Source: Caprimulgus europaeus (lineage: Eukaryota > Chordata > Aves > Caprimulgiformes > Caprimulgidae). Taken from it: 64,000 bases of DNA. The DNA is taken from positions 13,569,001-13,633,000 of the forward strand of contig OU015541.1 in the NCBI GenBank assembly GCA_907165065.1, read 5' to 3'. The position numbers and the translations under genes are program-made. Below are positions 12,801 to 27,800 of the stretch, one piece after another. The notes beneath the pieces are model-generated. The model made no database searches. It was not told the DNA's origin and saw only the letters and a list, made by a program, of their open reading frames with translations. The first letter of the stretch is position 1. Every line of letters starts with the position of its first letter.

Positions 12801-15800
12801 AATATTGTTTGAGCCTCCACTGAAATGAGCTTGCCTGGCTTTCAGTGTTTCTAGGTCTTGAAAATTTAGCAGTATGCTCCATCCAGAGAGGCAATATTTC
12901 CCAAAACGGGGTGTTGCCCAGCTGCAGGCAGCTTGTTGGCTATTTTACTTATAGAAGCTTTGTCCAGGATATGTTTCGTGACCTGACTGCAAATTGTTTA
13001 AACAAGGAATCCGCTTGTGTTGAGCTGGAAATAAGCTCTCCTCCTGTTGGACTGGTAAAAATAGTCTGTGTTCCTCTGAAAATATTACTTATGGTAAACA
13101 TCTAAAATGTTTCCTCTTGTGTCAAACTCTCATTCTTCTACAGTGTTCTGTGGATTTGGTTTGCAGGGTCAGAAGTGCTGGCTGAGGTCAGCCAAACTCG
13201 ATGACCTAATGCAGAAGTCTTGCATATGAGCTCTGTTGCAACACTACGTAATCATTGTGTTTAAAAAAAACCCCCAATTTTTTTGTTTAAAAACCTTAAA
13301 CTTTCCTCTAAATAAAATAGGTAAAAAGCTATCATTTCTCTTTGTTGGCTGTTCTCCTGTGTTGTGAAATATTTAAAGTAAGAACATAGTTAGAGTTAAT
13401 GCATATCCTCTTGACTTGATGGTTACTCAATATCAAGTGAATAGGAAAAATGTGAAGCCACAGAGGAGCAGAATTCTCCTTGCTGCTGAGCAGATACCCA
13501 GGGTGGTATTTGGAGGTGTCTGAGCATCCCACAGTCTAGGGAAAGAGACTTGAGGCAGATTTAAGGGCATAACCTGGCAGTTGAGTGGGAAAATAGGAGG
13601 GAATTCTAGAGGGTCAATAAATTATCGAGTGATTTTGGAGCAATGTCCACCTCGAGCTGGACTCTGGGCTGTAGGCATTGCTCAGGGTGGGGTGAACAGT
13701 CTTTGGATTGCACAAGATCAATGTTATTTCTTTAGATGCCTCTGGTACTTGTGCAGGTTCTGAAAAGCTGCAAATAGAAAGAGTAGCTGAGAAGGTATTT
13801 AATGAGAGGGAAGGACAGGAAGATCGATGTGGTTTTTCCTGTGGAACACCAACAACCACGCAAGGTTTTCATTGTAGGCTGCATTTCCATACGGCTATTT
13901 TTAAAGGTGATTAGAAGAATGATTCCCTGCTCACAGAGCAGATGTTGGCCCTGTGTCCCTTTGCAAACACACTCCATTGTGGCTGTGTTGTGCAACACTG
14001 GCACAGCAGTGCCTGCTGTTGAGCCAGCTGGGCTGGAGAGGATGGGCGTTGTGGGCTGGACACGGCACATGGTTCTCTGCAGGGCATGGGGCTCCTGGTT
14101 TGGCACAGCACAGTGCTTGGGTAGTTTGCCAGCCTGGTTTGGGCTTCTTTACAGCAGCAGAAGCCCATTCATCCTATCATGATCAACTTTTAGTTGGGAT
14201 GGTTTGACCCAGAGATGGGTTTGACAGTAGAGCTTTGTTAGACCCTACCTACCTGTATGGGAGGCACTGGAGGGGAAAATCATAGAGTGGTTTTCATGCA
14301 GGTCTCTGAGTGAACTCTGTGGTTTTAGAAGGTGATGCTGTTCAGTTCATCAGATTTTTCTCTTCCCCAGGATTTCTGGTGCCAGGTTTACTCAACAGTT
14401 TTTTCTCAAAGTGCTGCCAAATGTTTCTGAACATACTGGGGAAAACCTTTTCACCAGCTCCTCCCAGGCTACGCTCTGACATTACACAACTTCTTCTTTC
14501 TTGATCCTTGTCGTGATGCAACAGGATTCGAACACGTCTGTAGACACTGAGCTTTCTGGTAAAGTTTTCACTCAAAAAGCCCCTCAGTCTTCCCAGAACT
14601 CCTTTGGGTATTTGCTGCCATGCATTTCTGTGGTGGCAGATAGGTGACAGTAAGCATGAGCAGGGCTGGGCAGTCTGTCCCATTATTATTAAATGTTCTC
14701 ATGAAGGCTTTTTGCCAACCTGTTTCAACCTCCCCTGGCTCTCTCCTGGAGTCAGGGGTGCAGACCCTGCTGGAGACCCTTCTGCTTTGGGCAGTATCTC
14801 TAGAAGTACTTCCATATTGAACAATCCATGCAAATTCAAGCATTTTTTTTTCCCAATGAAACAGTGTCTTTCTCTATCTTGCACAGCTGGTCTCTCCAAA
14901 CTTCAGTCCTCCTCCTCTACTCTGCCCTGGTGAGGCTTCATCTGGAGTATCGTGTCCAGTTCTGGGCCACCCAGTTCAAGAGGGACAGGGAAGTTCTGGA
15001 GGGAGTCCAGCGGAGGGGCCACAAAGATGATAAAGGGGCTGGAGAATCTTATGAGGAAAGGCTGAGGGAGCTGGGGCTGCTCAGCCTGGAGAAGAGCAGA
15101 CTGAGAGGTGACCTTATTAATGTTTATAAATATCTACAGGGTGGGTGTCAAGGGGATGGAGCCAGGCTCTTCTCAGTGGTGGCCAGCAACAGGACAAGGG
15201 GCAGCAGGCACAAGCTGGAACACAGGAGGTTCTGCTTAAACATGAGGAAAAACTTCTTAACTGTGCGGGTGCCGGAGCCCTGGGCCAGGCTGCCCAGGGA
15301 GGTTGTGGAGTCTCCATCTCTGGAGATGTTCAAAACCCACCTGGTTGCAGTCCTGTGCAGCCTGCCTGAGATGACCCTGCTTTGGCAGGGGGCTTGGACT
15401 GGATGATCTCCTGAGGTCCCTTCCAACCCCACCAGTCTGTGACTCTGTGATCTCAAGGACAGACGTTGAAGGGCTCTCTCTACTCCAGTGCCGTTCCTGT
15501 GGCAGATGGGATCAGCAAGGCTGGAGGGAGAAATTGTCTTTTTTCAGTCTCAGTGGCTGTTGTTCCCAAACCACCAGGCTGGCTCCAGACAGACCCTTCT
15601 TGAGGCCGCAGGTTTCCCGGGTCTCCTGAGAACAGCCAAGGCCAAAAGGCAGCAGGAGCTGTGCGAGCAGCTGGTGGCCGCGGTAGCTGAGCACGCAGCC
15701 CGTGCGTGCCAGCACAGGCACCGGGGAGGTCTGGGGCGCTCGCTGCCCATGCGTCCTGCACGTGAGCCTGGTCCCCAGATGGCAGGGGCTCATCCCTGCC

Positions 15801-18800
15801 AAGCTCTGCTGGCATTTCGGCTGCTCTAATTCTGGACGCGGGGCGGGTCGGGAGGCCGGGAGCCTGTCTGGCTGCCCACAGTGACCTTGCACGTGAGGAC
15901 GGGGCCTGCGGGAGAGGAAATCTCCTTCCTTCTTGTACCGTGCTCTGGGGACAGGCTGCTGCTGGAGAGCTTGCTGTCTCCATCCCTGCCTCTCCTGCAC
16001 CAGCTTGGTCCCATGCTTAGGAGGGGTTTTGGGCTCTGAGTGTGTTTTAGTTTAGATGATACCAGCGATGTTTTAGGGTGGACATTCCCACAGTCCCTGT
16101 CTGCTCTGCTGGAGCCTTTCTGCAGTTCCCCACTGTGCAAATTCTCCTCGTGATGTTGCATCGTCTGAGAAAGGGTTCTTTGCCTCTCCCACCATCGTTT
16201 TCAAACTGGGAGACCCTGTTTCCTTAAAGGATGCTTTCCATGAGCTAAAATGCAGAGTTTTTTTCCTGCATTAGGCAAAACTGCTCCATGGGCTGCCATC
16301 AGCTCTCCACCCAGCACAGGATGAACTTTGGTGGCTTTGGGGCGGTTTGCTTTGCTCTGAAAACTTACCTTCCAGGTGCCCCATGTCCCAGCTGTGCTTG
16401 GTAACCTTGGGTCAGTGCTTTTGTTTGGGGATGATGTGGTCACAGGAGCTTAGAGGAGAAACTTAAATAATCTTGTGCCCCTTTGGTCCTCAGTGGGAGT
16501 ATTTGCAGGGGTCAGATAGGCTTTGGCTGGTGAGTGTCAGGAGGATGGAGCCAGGCTCTTCACAGTGATATCCAATGGTAGGACAAGGGGCAATGGGTGT
16601 GAGCTGGAACGCAGGAGGTTCCGCTTAAACTTGAGAAGAAACTTCTTTCCTGTGAGGGTGCCAGAGCCCTGGGACAGGCTGCCCAGGGAGGGTGTGGAGT
16701 CTCCTTCTCTGGAGACATTCAAGACCCACCTGGACACCTTCCTGTGTGATCTCATCTGGGTGTTCCTGCTCTGGCAGGGGGGTTGGACTGGATGAGCTTT
16801 CGAGGTCCCTTCCAATCCCTGACAGTCTGTGATTCTGTGTGATTCTGTGATTTTTCTCTTTCTCATACCTGTGGATCTGCAGATGGTCTGGCAGATCTTG
16901 AAAACCCATAACACTTCACTTGTTCAGCTTCATTGCATCACTTTCTCCTGTACACCAGCTTCCCTGAGTGCTGTTTATAACCCTCGCAAACCACAATTAG
17001 CCTCAGCAATTACCTTGAAAACCATAATTCCCACTGATGCAACCTGTGCTTCCTGCTGCTCCGTGCAGGTGCTGAGGTGGTGTTGCACAGGGAAGCTGTG
17101 TTCATCCATTACTCAAACAGATTATGCAAATAATTGTTCCTTGGAAATCTGGTGAAAGAGAGAAACCAAACAGCATTGCTGATTTGTTTTGGGTCAGCTT
17201 TGCTGGGTCCGTTTGGGTGCTCTGGGAAGTGGGCATCCTCTTGGCCAGCGAGCTGGAGTGGATTAAGAAGTTACCACCCCTCAACTGCTTGTTATGCTGC
17301 AGCTGTGATGGGCTCAGCTTGCTTGGATGGGCAATGTGAAGCTTGCTTGGTGATGTGATGGGTGGTTGAAGCAGACCAGTGCTTTGAAAAGTCCTGGAGT
17401 CAGCCCCAGTGCTTGGCAGAGCTCAGTAACTTCTGAACTTGCTTTGATGCAGATACCCACAAACACATCTGTCCACAGCTTCCCTCTCCCACGCTGCTGC
17501 TCTTCATCCCCGACTGCTCCACAGGGTCAATGCTGGAGTTAGCCTGGCTCTCAAGAAATCCTTGCCTGCTCCTACAAGCTGTTTTCCTATAGCACAATTC
17601 ATATGCAACACTAAATATTTTCCTTAGCCAACGTGGTCACTTGTACAGGGAAGCATAACCTGGCTGTAGCTACACGGGCAGCAGGTCCAATGGACATGCA
17701 GCTCTGCATCTCCCAAGGTCCAGCTCTCAGCTGAGCAGTCAGGCTGTGATCCTCCTCTGAATGTGATTTTGCCATGTTCAGGTTTTCTACTTGAATTTTT
17801 CTTCCTCCTCTGCCCAGGGTGACTTCTCCATGTGATGGTTTCTTGCTGAGATGCTGGTAGGGCCACTGGAGGTGTGTGCCATGGTGCTTGTGTGCATCAC
17901 GACGCCTGTGCCGAAGTGAAGAGCCCATTATTTTAGCTGCTGGCAGAAGGGAGAGGTTTGCTAAGTGCTCTGCAGAGCCCGTGCTTCCTCTGATGCGTTG
18001 ACAAGGACCTATTTTGTGCAGACCTTGGCACTGCTGTCCTGCTGTGGTGATGGTCCCTGATGCCCTTGGGCTATCTGGTCCTGGCAATGCGTGGCTGCAG
18101 GCAGCTAGAAAGCGATCATTGTGGCACGAAACCTGACTTTTTCAACAGAGCACCAATTTCTGGGAGCAAGCCTGCCTGGAAGGTCCCACCTGTGTGCTCA
18201 GTTTAAAGGACTTGCATTTCCTTAGTTGATGGGTGGTTCAGCTGAGACTGTACAGTCCAAAAATGCCTTTCTCCAGCTGAGCAGGCATGCACCATGCAGT
18301 ATGTAAAACATGGGCTTCTCAAGAGCTAAAAAACTCAAGTACATTCCTGCTGTGAGCCAGCTGATACTGTGCAGTTTGGGATTACTGGCTGCTAAATGCA
18401 AGACTCGTTTGAGGGAGATGAGAAAAACATCAGGCTCAAACTCTGTTTTGCCATCTAATGATGTACATGGGAAGTTTGGGGAGCTGGAAATTGTTTTTTC
18501 TTTCAGAAGAAGGCTTGCTGTTAAATCAGAGATTGCACACAGCAGTGCCACTGCCAACTATTTTTATCACCACTTCTTAAAAAAAAGATATATTTGAGGG
18601 CTGTTGGATTCTGTGGGGCTTGAGCTGCACACTGTGGGTATGGAGGTGAGCACTGCAGTAATGGTTTCAGAAGTGTGAGGGGGTTTTTTTAATGTTATTT
18701 TTATTTCTTTTTCAACTGAATTTGGACCAGCAAGTCCATGTGAGAGGCTCAGGACTGAGAGCTCTTGCTTTTATCCGATGGATGCTGAAGGGAAGATGCC

Positions 18801-21800
18801 ACTCACAGAACTTTGCTGCCAGGAATTTACAGACTGGCTTTTGATGCACAGAGTACTTGGTAGTGGGTGAGGGGGCATTTCTTTAGATGCCCTGTCTAAA
18901 ATACACAATTCTGTGGGGCCTTTGTGTCAGAGAAGAGGACAGAGCAGTCTGAGTGCTGCTGTAGCCCACTGAGTGTAGCTGTAGGCACTCCAGACTATTT
19001 TCAGACGCAAGGAGCCTGCTGTTGAGAGGCTGCTCGGAGGCCTTTGCTGGAGATGTGGTGAAAAGACGTGGCCTGTGGAAACGTGGACATAACTGATTTC
19101 CCATTAAGCACAAGTTTGTCTTTACATCTGAAGCCTGAGGTTTCCCCTGCTGACGCTAGAGAAGCTCTTTTGCGATCTCACAGACGAATGAAAGGACTTT
19201 GAAAGCCCTCTGAGCATCCTTGCAAAGCTTTTAACTTCTCTTTGACTTTGCCCTGCGTTTCTCCAGCGATGCCCCGTGTGCATGCTGCCTCTGAGGACAA
19301 GCCTGGGTGCATTCCCTGGCCTGAATTGCCCTCCTGAAGCCCAGCGAGGAGGAGGAGGAGGGCCTGGCGTATTGGAGATGTGCTGCTTGTGTGCAGGGAG
19401 AGCAGGGATGTCCAAGTGGTGCCTTGCTCCGGGGTGGCTCAGGGCAGGGGGGTCCCTGTCCCTTGCAGGTACGGTGTGTGGGAGGCAGCGTAGCTCTGCC
19501 CGGAGCGGGTACGCGGGGCTGCTCGCCCCAGAAGCCGCAGTGTGGTGTGGCCTGGCTGCTGGGCAAGCGTAGGGTGCTCAGCTCAGCCTTTTCCATAGGC
19601 TCTGTCTCCATCCCACCGTCAGCCCAGCTTGCAGCAGCAGCAACTGCCATGGCCTGAAGCAAATCAGCACCCACAGAGACCTGTTTGCAGAGGGGGCACG
19701 GCCAAGCTCTGTTGCAATCTGTTGAGCAGATGTATTAGAAATGGAGCCAGGGAAGGCTCAAGGCAGGGAGCTGAGCCTTCCTGGAGCACAGGGTTGCAGG
19801 GCTCGTGTTGAAGGACTTCCAGATTTTGCACACAAAGCAGAGCCTTCCTCTCCCTTCTTGAGCAGGTATCATAGAATCCCAGACTGGTTTGGGTTGGAAG
19901 GGACCTTAAAGCTCATCCAGTCCCAACCCCCCTGCCAGCAGCAGGGACACCTTCCACTAGACCAGGTTGCTCAAAGCCTCATCCAACCTGGCCAAGAACA
20001 CTTCCAGGGAGGAGCAGCCACAGCTTCTCTGGCCAACCTGGGCCAGTGTCTCACCACCCTGACAGCAAAGAATTTCTTCCTAATATCTAATCTAAACCTC
20101 CCCTCTTTCAGCTTAAAGCCATTCCCCCTTGTTCTGTCATTAGCTGCCCTTATAAAAAGTCCCTCCCCAGCCTTCCTGGAGCCCCTTCAGGTACTGGGAG
20201 GCCACTAGAAGGTCTCCCTGGAGCCTTCTCTTCTCCAGGCTGAACAGCCCCAACTCTCTCAGCCTGTCCTCACAGCAGAGCTGCTCCAGCCCTCACATCC
20301 TCCTCGTGGCCTCCTCTGGACTCGTTCTAACTGGTCCATGTCTCTCTTGTGTTGGTATTACACCACTGAGTTGATGGCACTGGGAACCAACATGCTCTCT
20401 GCTGTGTCCTCAGCTGAGTCTGCCCCCAGCACTGCACCTCCAGCCCCCGGCCAAGCCCCGAGACAGCACATGTGGATGTAAGCTGCTTGCCTGTCTTCTG
20501 TGGGAAGTCTTCCAGATGAGACAGCCTCTGCTAGTCCCTAACGTGCTTCTCTCTTAATAAAGGTAGTAATTAGATCCTACACTGCAGCCGAGCATGGGCA
20601 AAGGGGGGGTCCCTCCTTCCCTGCCCTGTTCTGCATATTGATGCTGGGCTGGGGGCTGGGTTGCACAGGGCCTGCCCACAGACCCCAGTGCAGAGATCTT
20701 CAGGTGAGGCCTGAGTGGGCTGGGATGTGCCAGCTTGCATCTGGGAGCATTTTAATTGTCTTTACAAGATATTTCCTAGCAAGGCTGTTGGCTGAGGGGC
20801 AGAGCTGCACACGCAGTGCTGCTGCAGGTCTGGGCCCAAGCAGGTTTGCACAGTGCTCGCCTGGATGTTGCCACAGCTGCAGTGTAGATGCACCAAGGAG
20901 AATCCTCTGCACAGTGAGGGAAAACACTCGGTGTGCAGCCAGGTACAGCAGGAGCAGATGCTCATTCTTTGAGTCAGATCAGTTACAGCTGCTCAGTCTG
21001 CCACTGAAATCAGCTCTTGGAGCCTTAAGTAATAAAATCAAAAAAGAAACTCTTGATTCCCTGGTTTCTCTTTACTAGCCAAGACCTATCTTGTGGTTTC
21101 ACATGTCATTTAGGCTGAAGTGATGCACTTGGTTATGATGGAGAAAGGAGAGGAAGCTGCTCAGATGCCAAGGCTGAGCCACCTGCCCCAGGCACTACTT
21201 CTCATTCCTGTGCTTTTCTGCCTCTTGGCTTTCTTGTTTCTCTCCTCTTTGTGCTTGCAAGGGACCAAACTTGCATCATGGGTCAAGCAGGGAATCCTCT
21301 TTCAGGAGCCATTGGTGGGAAGATACATTTCCTTGGGCACATCACTGCAGGTGTCTATGACTGGGTATCAAGGGGGTTAAATCAAGTTTGTAACCGACAG
21401 ATCCGTGAGTAGCTTTTGAATCCAAGTGAACCACCAGTTCTGAAACCCCTGTCCTGCATGGGGCAGGAGGTGCAGAGCCTGTCTCAGTGGGGCTGTCCCA
21501 GCTCTTACACTGTGTCCAGTGTCTGCTGTTGAAGCACGTGGTCAGTGTTGTGCTGGCACAGAATGGCACAGAACTACATGAGAAACCAGGGTCTGTCTGT
21601 GTGCATTTCTGCAGCACAGCAGCCCTCCTGCTGTTTGTGTTGCTGGGAGAAGGAGGAGCAGTGGATAGTTTTAGCTAGAATTCAGTACATGTTTTTCTGT
21701 ATGCTCTGGACTGTTTGAGATGTTAAAGAAGTGAGGTTTCTGTTCCCAAGTTAGATGGAGCCTGGCTGTGGTCCTAAGGGAGGGCATGGCATGGAGGTGC

Positions 21801-24800
21801 TTCCTGGCTCCTTCCCAGCACTGGTGGTGATTTTCATTTGGCTGCTCCTACTCAAGGGGACACTTTTCCAGGGGGACTATCAGAGAGTGATACCCCAATT
21901 CTTTCACAGAACACTAATGTTTCCGTGCTGGCTGCCTTGGGGAGAGACCTGGGAAAGTGTCTCCCTCCTTCCTGGGTGTGGGAGACTGCTGCTCTGCCAA
22001 GCGTGAAGTAATTTCAAATTCTTTGTTAATCTCCTGATCCTTTGGGAGTGACACCTTGTTTGCATGGCTGAAACCTTGTGCTATGTTAAAATTAGCTGGG
22101 TTTTTTTAGTTTGGTAGCAAACCATTCCCCTGGGGATGTGACATTCCTGTTCCATCTCCCAGTGCTGCTCTTGGTGTGTCTCACACCCATTGGTGTGGCT
22201 CATAGCAAGGTCCCACTGAACTGGCACCTGGGCTGCAGGAGCCCAGAGTTGGTTCATGGAGAACCACAGAGAGAATAATGCCAAGCAGGCATGGCACTGG
22301 ACAAATAGACACCAGGGTATTTATATGTGACCTTGGAAAAGAAGACAGCCCTTGGCATCCCATGCCAGTCCATCAGGTGGGAGGTATTTAAGAGCTGGGT
22401 GTTGGTGCATGACAGCATTGGCCAATGTTTCATGCAGACATATCTGCAGGCAGAAGTGCATGTGAGCAAGGGTGCCATGCCCTACATCCTGGCTCGCTCT
22501 TAAGCGTGTGCACTCTTGGCTTTGGTTCTGTTGGACCCTTCTTGCCTCTCTGAAAGTACCATATATTTCCACTGCATGCATGCAATTGCTTTCAGGTGTT
22601 GTAGTGATCTACACAGGGATGAGGACTTTGGACTAAATTTTCCTGTTATTGGAGAACTTTAGTCCAGGATTGAATTTCTGGGGTTTGGTTACTCTGTGCT
22701 TGGAAGGGCAGGTGAGGACATACATGTTACCCAAAGCAGTCAGTACCTCTGAATTTGCAGTGTCACTCTTACCTTGCAGTGCTTGTACAGTAACAAATCT
22801 TACTTTGCTTTTCCAGGGAGGGGAATGAGCCTGGGGATTCTGCGAAAATCACATACAGCGAGTTGCTGCACAAAGTCTGTCAGTTTGCCAATGTCCTCCG
22901 CAGCCAAGGTAGGCAGCTGAAGCAATAGGAGTGTTGGGTACTGGGAAGGCATTAGACCCGGGTTTTGGAGCTTGGGTTCATTTTTTGTGTGGTTGCCAGA
23001 CTGTTGAGTAATTCTGTGCAAAATGCTTCACTTCTCTCTCTGCTTCCACAGTTGTAAAGCAGGGTGGGTGCAGACTTGCTCTGCAATATACCTTGGAGAT
23101 TAATCTCTGCCTGTGAAAACTGATCACTGCTGGTCATGTCAGCTGTACAAGAAAGAAGTCTGTGCTCAAAACTTCCTGCTCTGGGGTTTTCCAGCGATCA
23201 GTGGGTGCTGGTTATGTTTCTGCCTCCAAGGGTTGTGTCCGATGAGAACATGGAGCATTCGTTGCTATCGTCTTAAAAGAGCCATAAGTCTTGAAAAGCA
23301 AAGCCCAAGGCTGGGTCAGCTCTAACTCCAACTGAAGCTTTATTGTGTGCATATAAATATGGATTTAAAATCATTAGTTTCTTTCTATATCCTGTTCTTT
23401 TGACATGTAACATGTTAATTTTGATAAATGCCACGTTCATCTTCCCTCCACAGGGGTGAAAAAAGGAGACCGAATTTCCATCTACATGCCAATGATCCTG
23501 GAGCTGGTTGTAGCCATGCTTGCCTGCACCAGGATTGGAGCTCTGCACTCCATTGTGGTAGGAACAAGCCCTTTGCATTGCTCTCCATGCTGAGCTCTTT
23601 CAGGGGAGCAGCTCTTGTTTTGGGGAGAGGAGCTGGAAGGGTGGGTGCTGGCCATGAGGTGGATGGAAACTAAATCAAGGTGCTGCTGTTTCTTAGCTGC
23701 ATTAGCTGCATTAACTGTGACATGAGCTCCTTTAACTCTCTCCATCAGTGCCTGCTGGCGTTGTTTACCGTGGGTGAACTGCACAGCTGCTGCTGGGGTT
23801 TTTGGGTTGTGGGTTTCTTTGTGTTCTTGTTGACTTGGCTGTGTGATCTGTGTCAGTTTGCAGGTTTCTCGGCAGACTCTCTTTGTGAGCGGATTCTGAA
23901 CTGCGGTTGTTCTCTTCTCATCACGGCAGGTAAGACATGCGTCTGTGCCCCTGAGCCAGTACTGTCACTTGTCTGAAAGGTCTTTATTTTAAAAGCCAGA
24001 TGCACTTGGAAATGGAAGAGGAAGGGGCAACACTGCAGCTGAGTTGCAGCAAGGCGGATGCACTGCTTGTTGCCGTGCTTGAGCACTGTTTTCCACTCTG
24101 AACGTACAGTGAAGGATCTGAGCAGCCCACCCACTCTGTCCTGTAAAGCATGATGTCACCAGCTGCTAATAACATGTTTCCAAATGCTTCTCATCCTTGT
24201 TCCTCTTCAAAATCAGCCAGATGTTTGCAAGATGTGTCATTTATGAGGCAGTTGTTATACGAGAATTCCCTCCCTTCCCAATTTCAAGGATGTTTCTGCT
24301 GCAACTCTCAGCCTTCTAAAGCAAAGGGACAGGAAAGTGGTAGTGTTTGCATGTAAGCCCACTGCATTTCCCCAACTGTTTTTGCAATAGTGCAAAAAAA
24401 AATTAGTGCTTTTATGAATAGGTCCATGACACAGAAAGGACCTAAACTGCAATCTGTATTCTAGGCTGCATTGGATTATTTCCCACAGAATGTTCCCAAG
24501 AGCCTTGTCGGGTCAAATTGGAACCTCTCCCAGGGAAGGAATTTCACCATTTCTCTTGGCATCTATTTCTCTAGGCTAAAAGGGTGTATTGGGAAACCTT
24601 TCCCATCAGCTGCCTGCCTGCTTTCCCTCACTCCAGAACATGAACTCTGCTCTCTGCTCCTGAAACTGCTTGTAGCTTCCAGCTGTCCCAGGCTGCCATG
24701 GCTGTGAAGCCCCTCTAATGTTTTCCTTACCATTTTGCAGACGCCTTTTATCGAGGGGACAAGCTGGTCAACTTGAAGCAGATTGCAGATGAAGCCCTCC

Positions 24801-27800
24801 AGAAATGTAAAGACAAGTAAGTTTGGATTCCCCTGTAAGAATCTGCTCCTGCACAAATGGAAATGGAAGTTTTCCATAGGTGGGCAGGCTGCAGCAGGTC
24901 AGACACGAGCTGCACTACATTCATGAGCCTTTCAGAAATAACCCCTGCTTCGACTCCCTTGTCTTAAAAATCTTTTCTTTCAACTTTCCTCTTGTCCATT
25001 CTGACCTGAAGGCCCACATCTTTGATGGGAGGATTTGCTGGAGACACGCTGATTCACTTTCATTATGGCCCATGGCTGATCTCCCAGTTCTGCAGCAGCA
25101 GCTTATGGAGTGGGAGGGAATAATGTCCCACCATACCAGTTGTGACCAGTTGCACACAGTGCTGGGGGGCACATCAAGATGACACTTCAGCCTTGCTCCA
25201 AAGCCTCTAATTCAGCAAAAATTAAATAAATCAGAAACAATTCAGGAAATTGTTTGGGAATTTCCCAATTCCAATTGGGAAATGGCTGTGTAAACAGGAA
25301 CAGGCACTCCAGTTGATGTGCACCAGCACGTGCACAGGACCAGGGCCTGACTGTGCACAAGTATATGGTGAAGCTGCTTTATTTTTCTAAGCATCTTCAC
25401 TGAGATACTGTAAACCATAGAGAGAGACAGATCTATCATCAGAATTTATAGAAAGGCAAATAATCATGGTGAAATGACTTTGCCAAGCTTACAGACACAG
25501 TGTCTATATAGCTTGGATGAGACTGAATGTGGCCTGGCAAATTAGATTGAACATGAAAACTTAGGGCAGGCAGTCTGCATGTTAGACATTCAAACTCTTG
25601 AAAAGCATTTAAAATTCAAAAACTTGAAAACATAAGTTGATATGTCTGTAAAAGTAGGTACCTGGGAGGACAGAAGTGATCCTGAAGTTGGGAATTAACT
25701 CTTGTAGACCCTGACAGGGAGATAAGATCATTTTGTTTGCATTATAGGTAGGATGTGTTGGCCCTCATGAGGGGACAAACACCCATCTTTTTCTTGATGT
25801 GTACCCTGGCTTTGGAGGCCTTTCCTCCTTCTGAATCAGACAGTCGGTCACACCTCGGGATGGGAGCGGCCACCTACCATCTCCTGAGTGCTGTGGAAGG
25901 TTTCTGTGTCAGATTTGGTATTTGTAAGGAATCTCCTTGGCAATTCATGATGTGACTGGAGTTTGCACAGTGGCTTAAACTCGAGCTCAATAAAAGCAGC
26001 TCCGGGCCCCTGCTCTGCCTCCAGGTCTGCCTGGAAAGCCAACGAAGGGCTCCAGTCCTGACAGCCTGACCTGACAGCTCCTGCCTTTCACAGGGGCTCC
26101 CCTTTGAAAAAGTGCATCGTGGTGAAGCACCTGGGGAGGGAAGAGATAGCGGTGGATGGGACATGCAGCAAGTCTCCCCCTCTCAAAAGGCTGTGCCAGG
26201 ACGTACAGGTATGTTCCTGGGGGGATTTTATTGCTATGAGCCTGTGTCCAGCAAATTAATCAGTGTGAAACCACTGCTTCCCTGAATGCTCCTGTTCTCT
26301 GACTCCTGTTCCTGTTTTCTCCCCTCCTCACTGTTGTTGCATTGTGAGTGGTCTGAAAAATGGTTCCTTTGCCTCCAAAATCCTCTCCCTGCTGCTTCCT
26401 GTAACACCATCAGTAGCTGCCAGCCTGCGGGACCACTGAGAGCACAGTGGGGTACATCTTCCCAGGCCACTAGGACAAGGACAAGATGCCTATTGTCCTT
26501 CCAGTGAAGGACTCCTCCTTCCTAACCCTGTCTCTCTCTCCCCTCTTGTGCAAAGGCCAGTGCTGTCCTGCACTGTACCTCTGACAGTGGAAGCAGGTGA
26601 GGAAAACCAGGAGTGAGTCCATCTGAGGGACCTCTGCTATGGGGACAGGCTGAGAGAGTTGGGGCTGTTCAGCCTGGAGAAGAGAAGGCTCCCAGGAGAT
26701 CTTCTAACAGCCTCCTAGTACCTGAAGGGGCTCCAGGAAGGCTGGGGAGGGACTTTTGACAGGGACAGGGAGTAACAGAACAAGGGGTGATAGGTTGAAA
26801 CTGGCAGAGGGGAGATGGAGAGGAGATGTGAGGAAGAAATTCTTTGGTGTGAGGGTGGTGAGACCCTGGCCCAGGTTGCCCAGAGAAGCTGTGGCTGCTC
26901 CTCCCTGGAAGTGCTGAAGGCCAGGTTGGATGAGGCTTTGAGCAACCTGGTCTAGTGGAAGGTGTCCCTGCTGATGGCAGGGGGTTTGGGACTGGATGAG
27001 CTTTAAGGTCCCTTCCAACCCAAACCAGTCTGGGATTCTGTGATTTGTGCTCGTGGTGGGGGTTCAACACATCCCCCCGACACGCTGAGAACAGTGCGGT
27101 CTCTGTGTAGCTGGCACAGGAGCTGTGTCAGCTGTTGGGGCTGGGGCTTTCCCTGGCAACTGAAACCAGATGAAAGGACCTGGTGGGCCAGAGGCATGTG
27201 CTGCGACGTGGGTGGAAGGAGGAGAAGGTGTTGTGAAGCCATGGCTGCCTGCTGAGCTCCTGAGGCTGGCGTGCAGTCCCGCTGTGCCCAGCAGCTACCC
27301 GCTGCTGTCACCTGCTTAAGTCAGGCTGCTTTCAGTACCTAACAGCTCCATGTCTTGCAGTGGTGTCCTCTGTCCCTATGTGTTTGGTGATTATTTGCAT
27401 CGAGTTATCCCCAGGTGTTGGGATATGGTGTGTGCAGGCTGATGCTTGCCAGAAATGAGTTGTATTTGGGGAGTTGCATCTGACTGAGCTCTGCTTTCAA
27501 CAGAGATGGTCCATGCACACTCCTGGAATGACAAGTCCAGCAGATTCTGTATCTTTGGGTTAATTTTGCTGTGATAATTTTATTGGGATGTTGCTCAGTG
27601 TTTCCTAGCCTGGCCATGTTATGTTGGCCCCCTATGCTCCTCTTGTGCAAAGGGGCCGGAAAACTGGAGCAGACCAGCCTGTCTGTGCGAGGTGTCCCTG
27701 GTCGGGAGGCTACAGAGAAGCCTGTCCCTGTGCTGGTCACTGCTGGTGAGGTGAGGTTCTTGTCCAGAAGAGGAGGAGGCTGGAGGGTGTCTCTTACCCT

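Larger units (their letters stand above)
4123..22816 (+). other. ACSS2: ACSS2 intron 2 (18.7 kb)
   Basis: The largest intron. It holds five recognisable retroposon fragments (about 10.6-11.25, 11.6, 14.9-15.5, 16.5-16.85 and 19.9-20.4 kb), an A-rich run at 7758-7780 and a (TAAA)n microsatellite at 7662-7684. I found no nested gene, RNA gene or other exon in the rest. Donor gtaaat, acceptor ttccag. Confidence 0.85.

Noticed and set aside
14828..15406. 192-aa ORF resembling a protein end ([17 protein letters not shown])
   Set aside because: This is the 3' end of CR1 ORF2, not a host gene.
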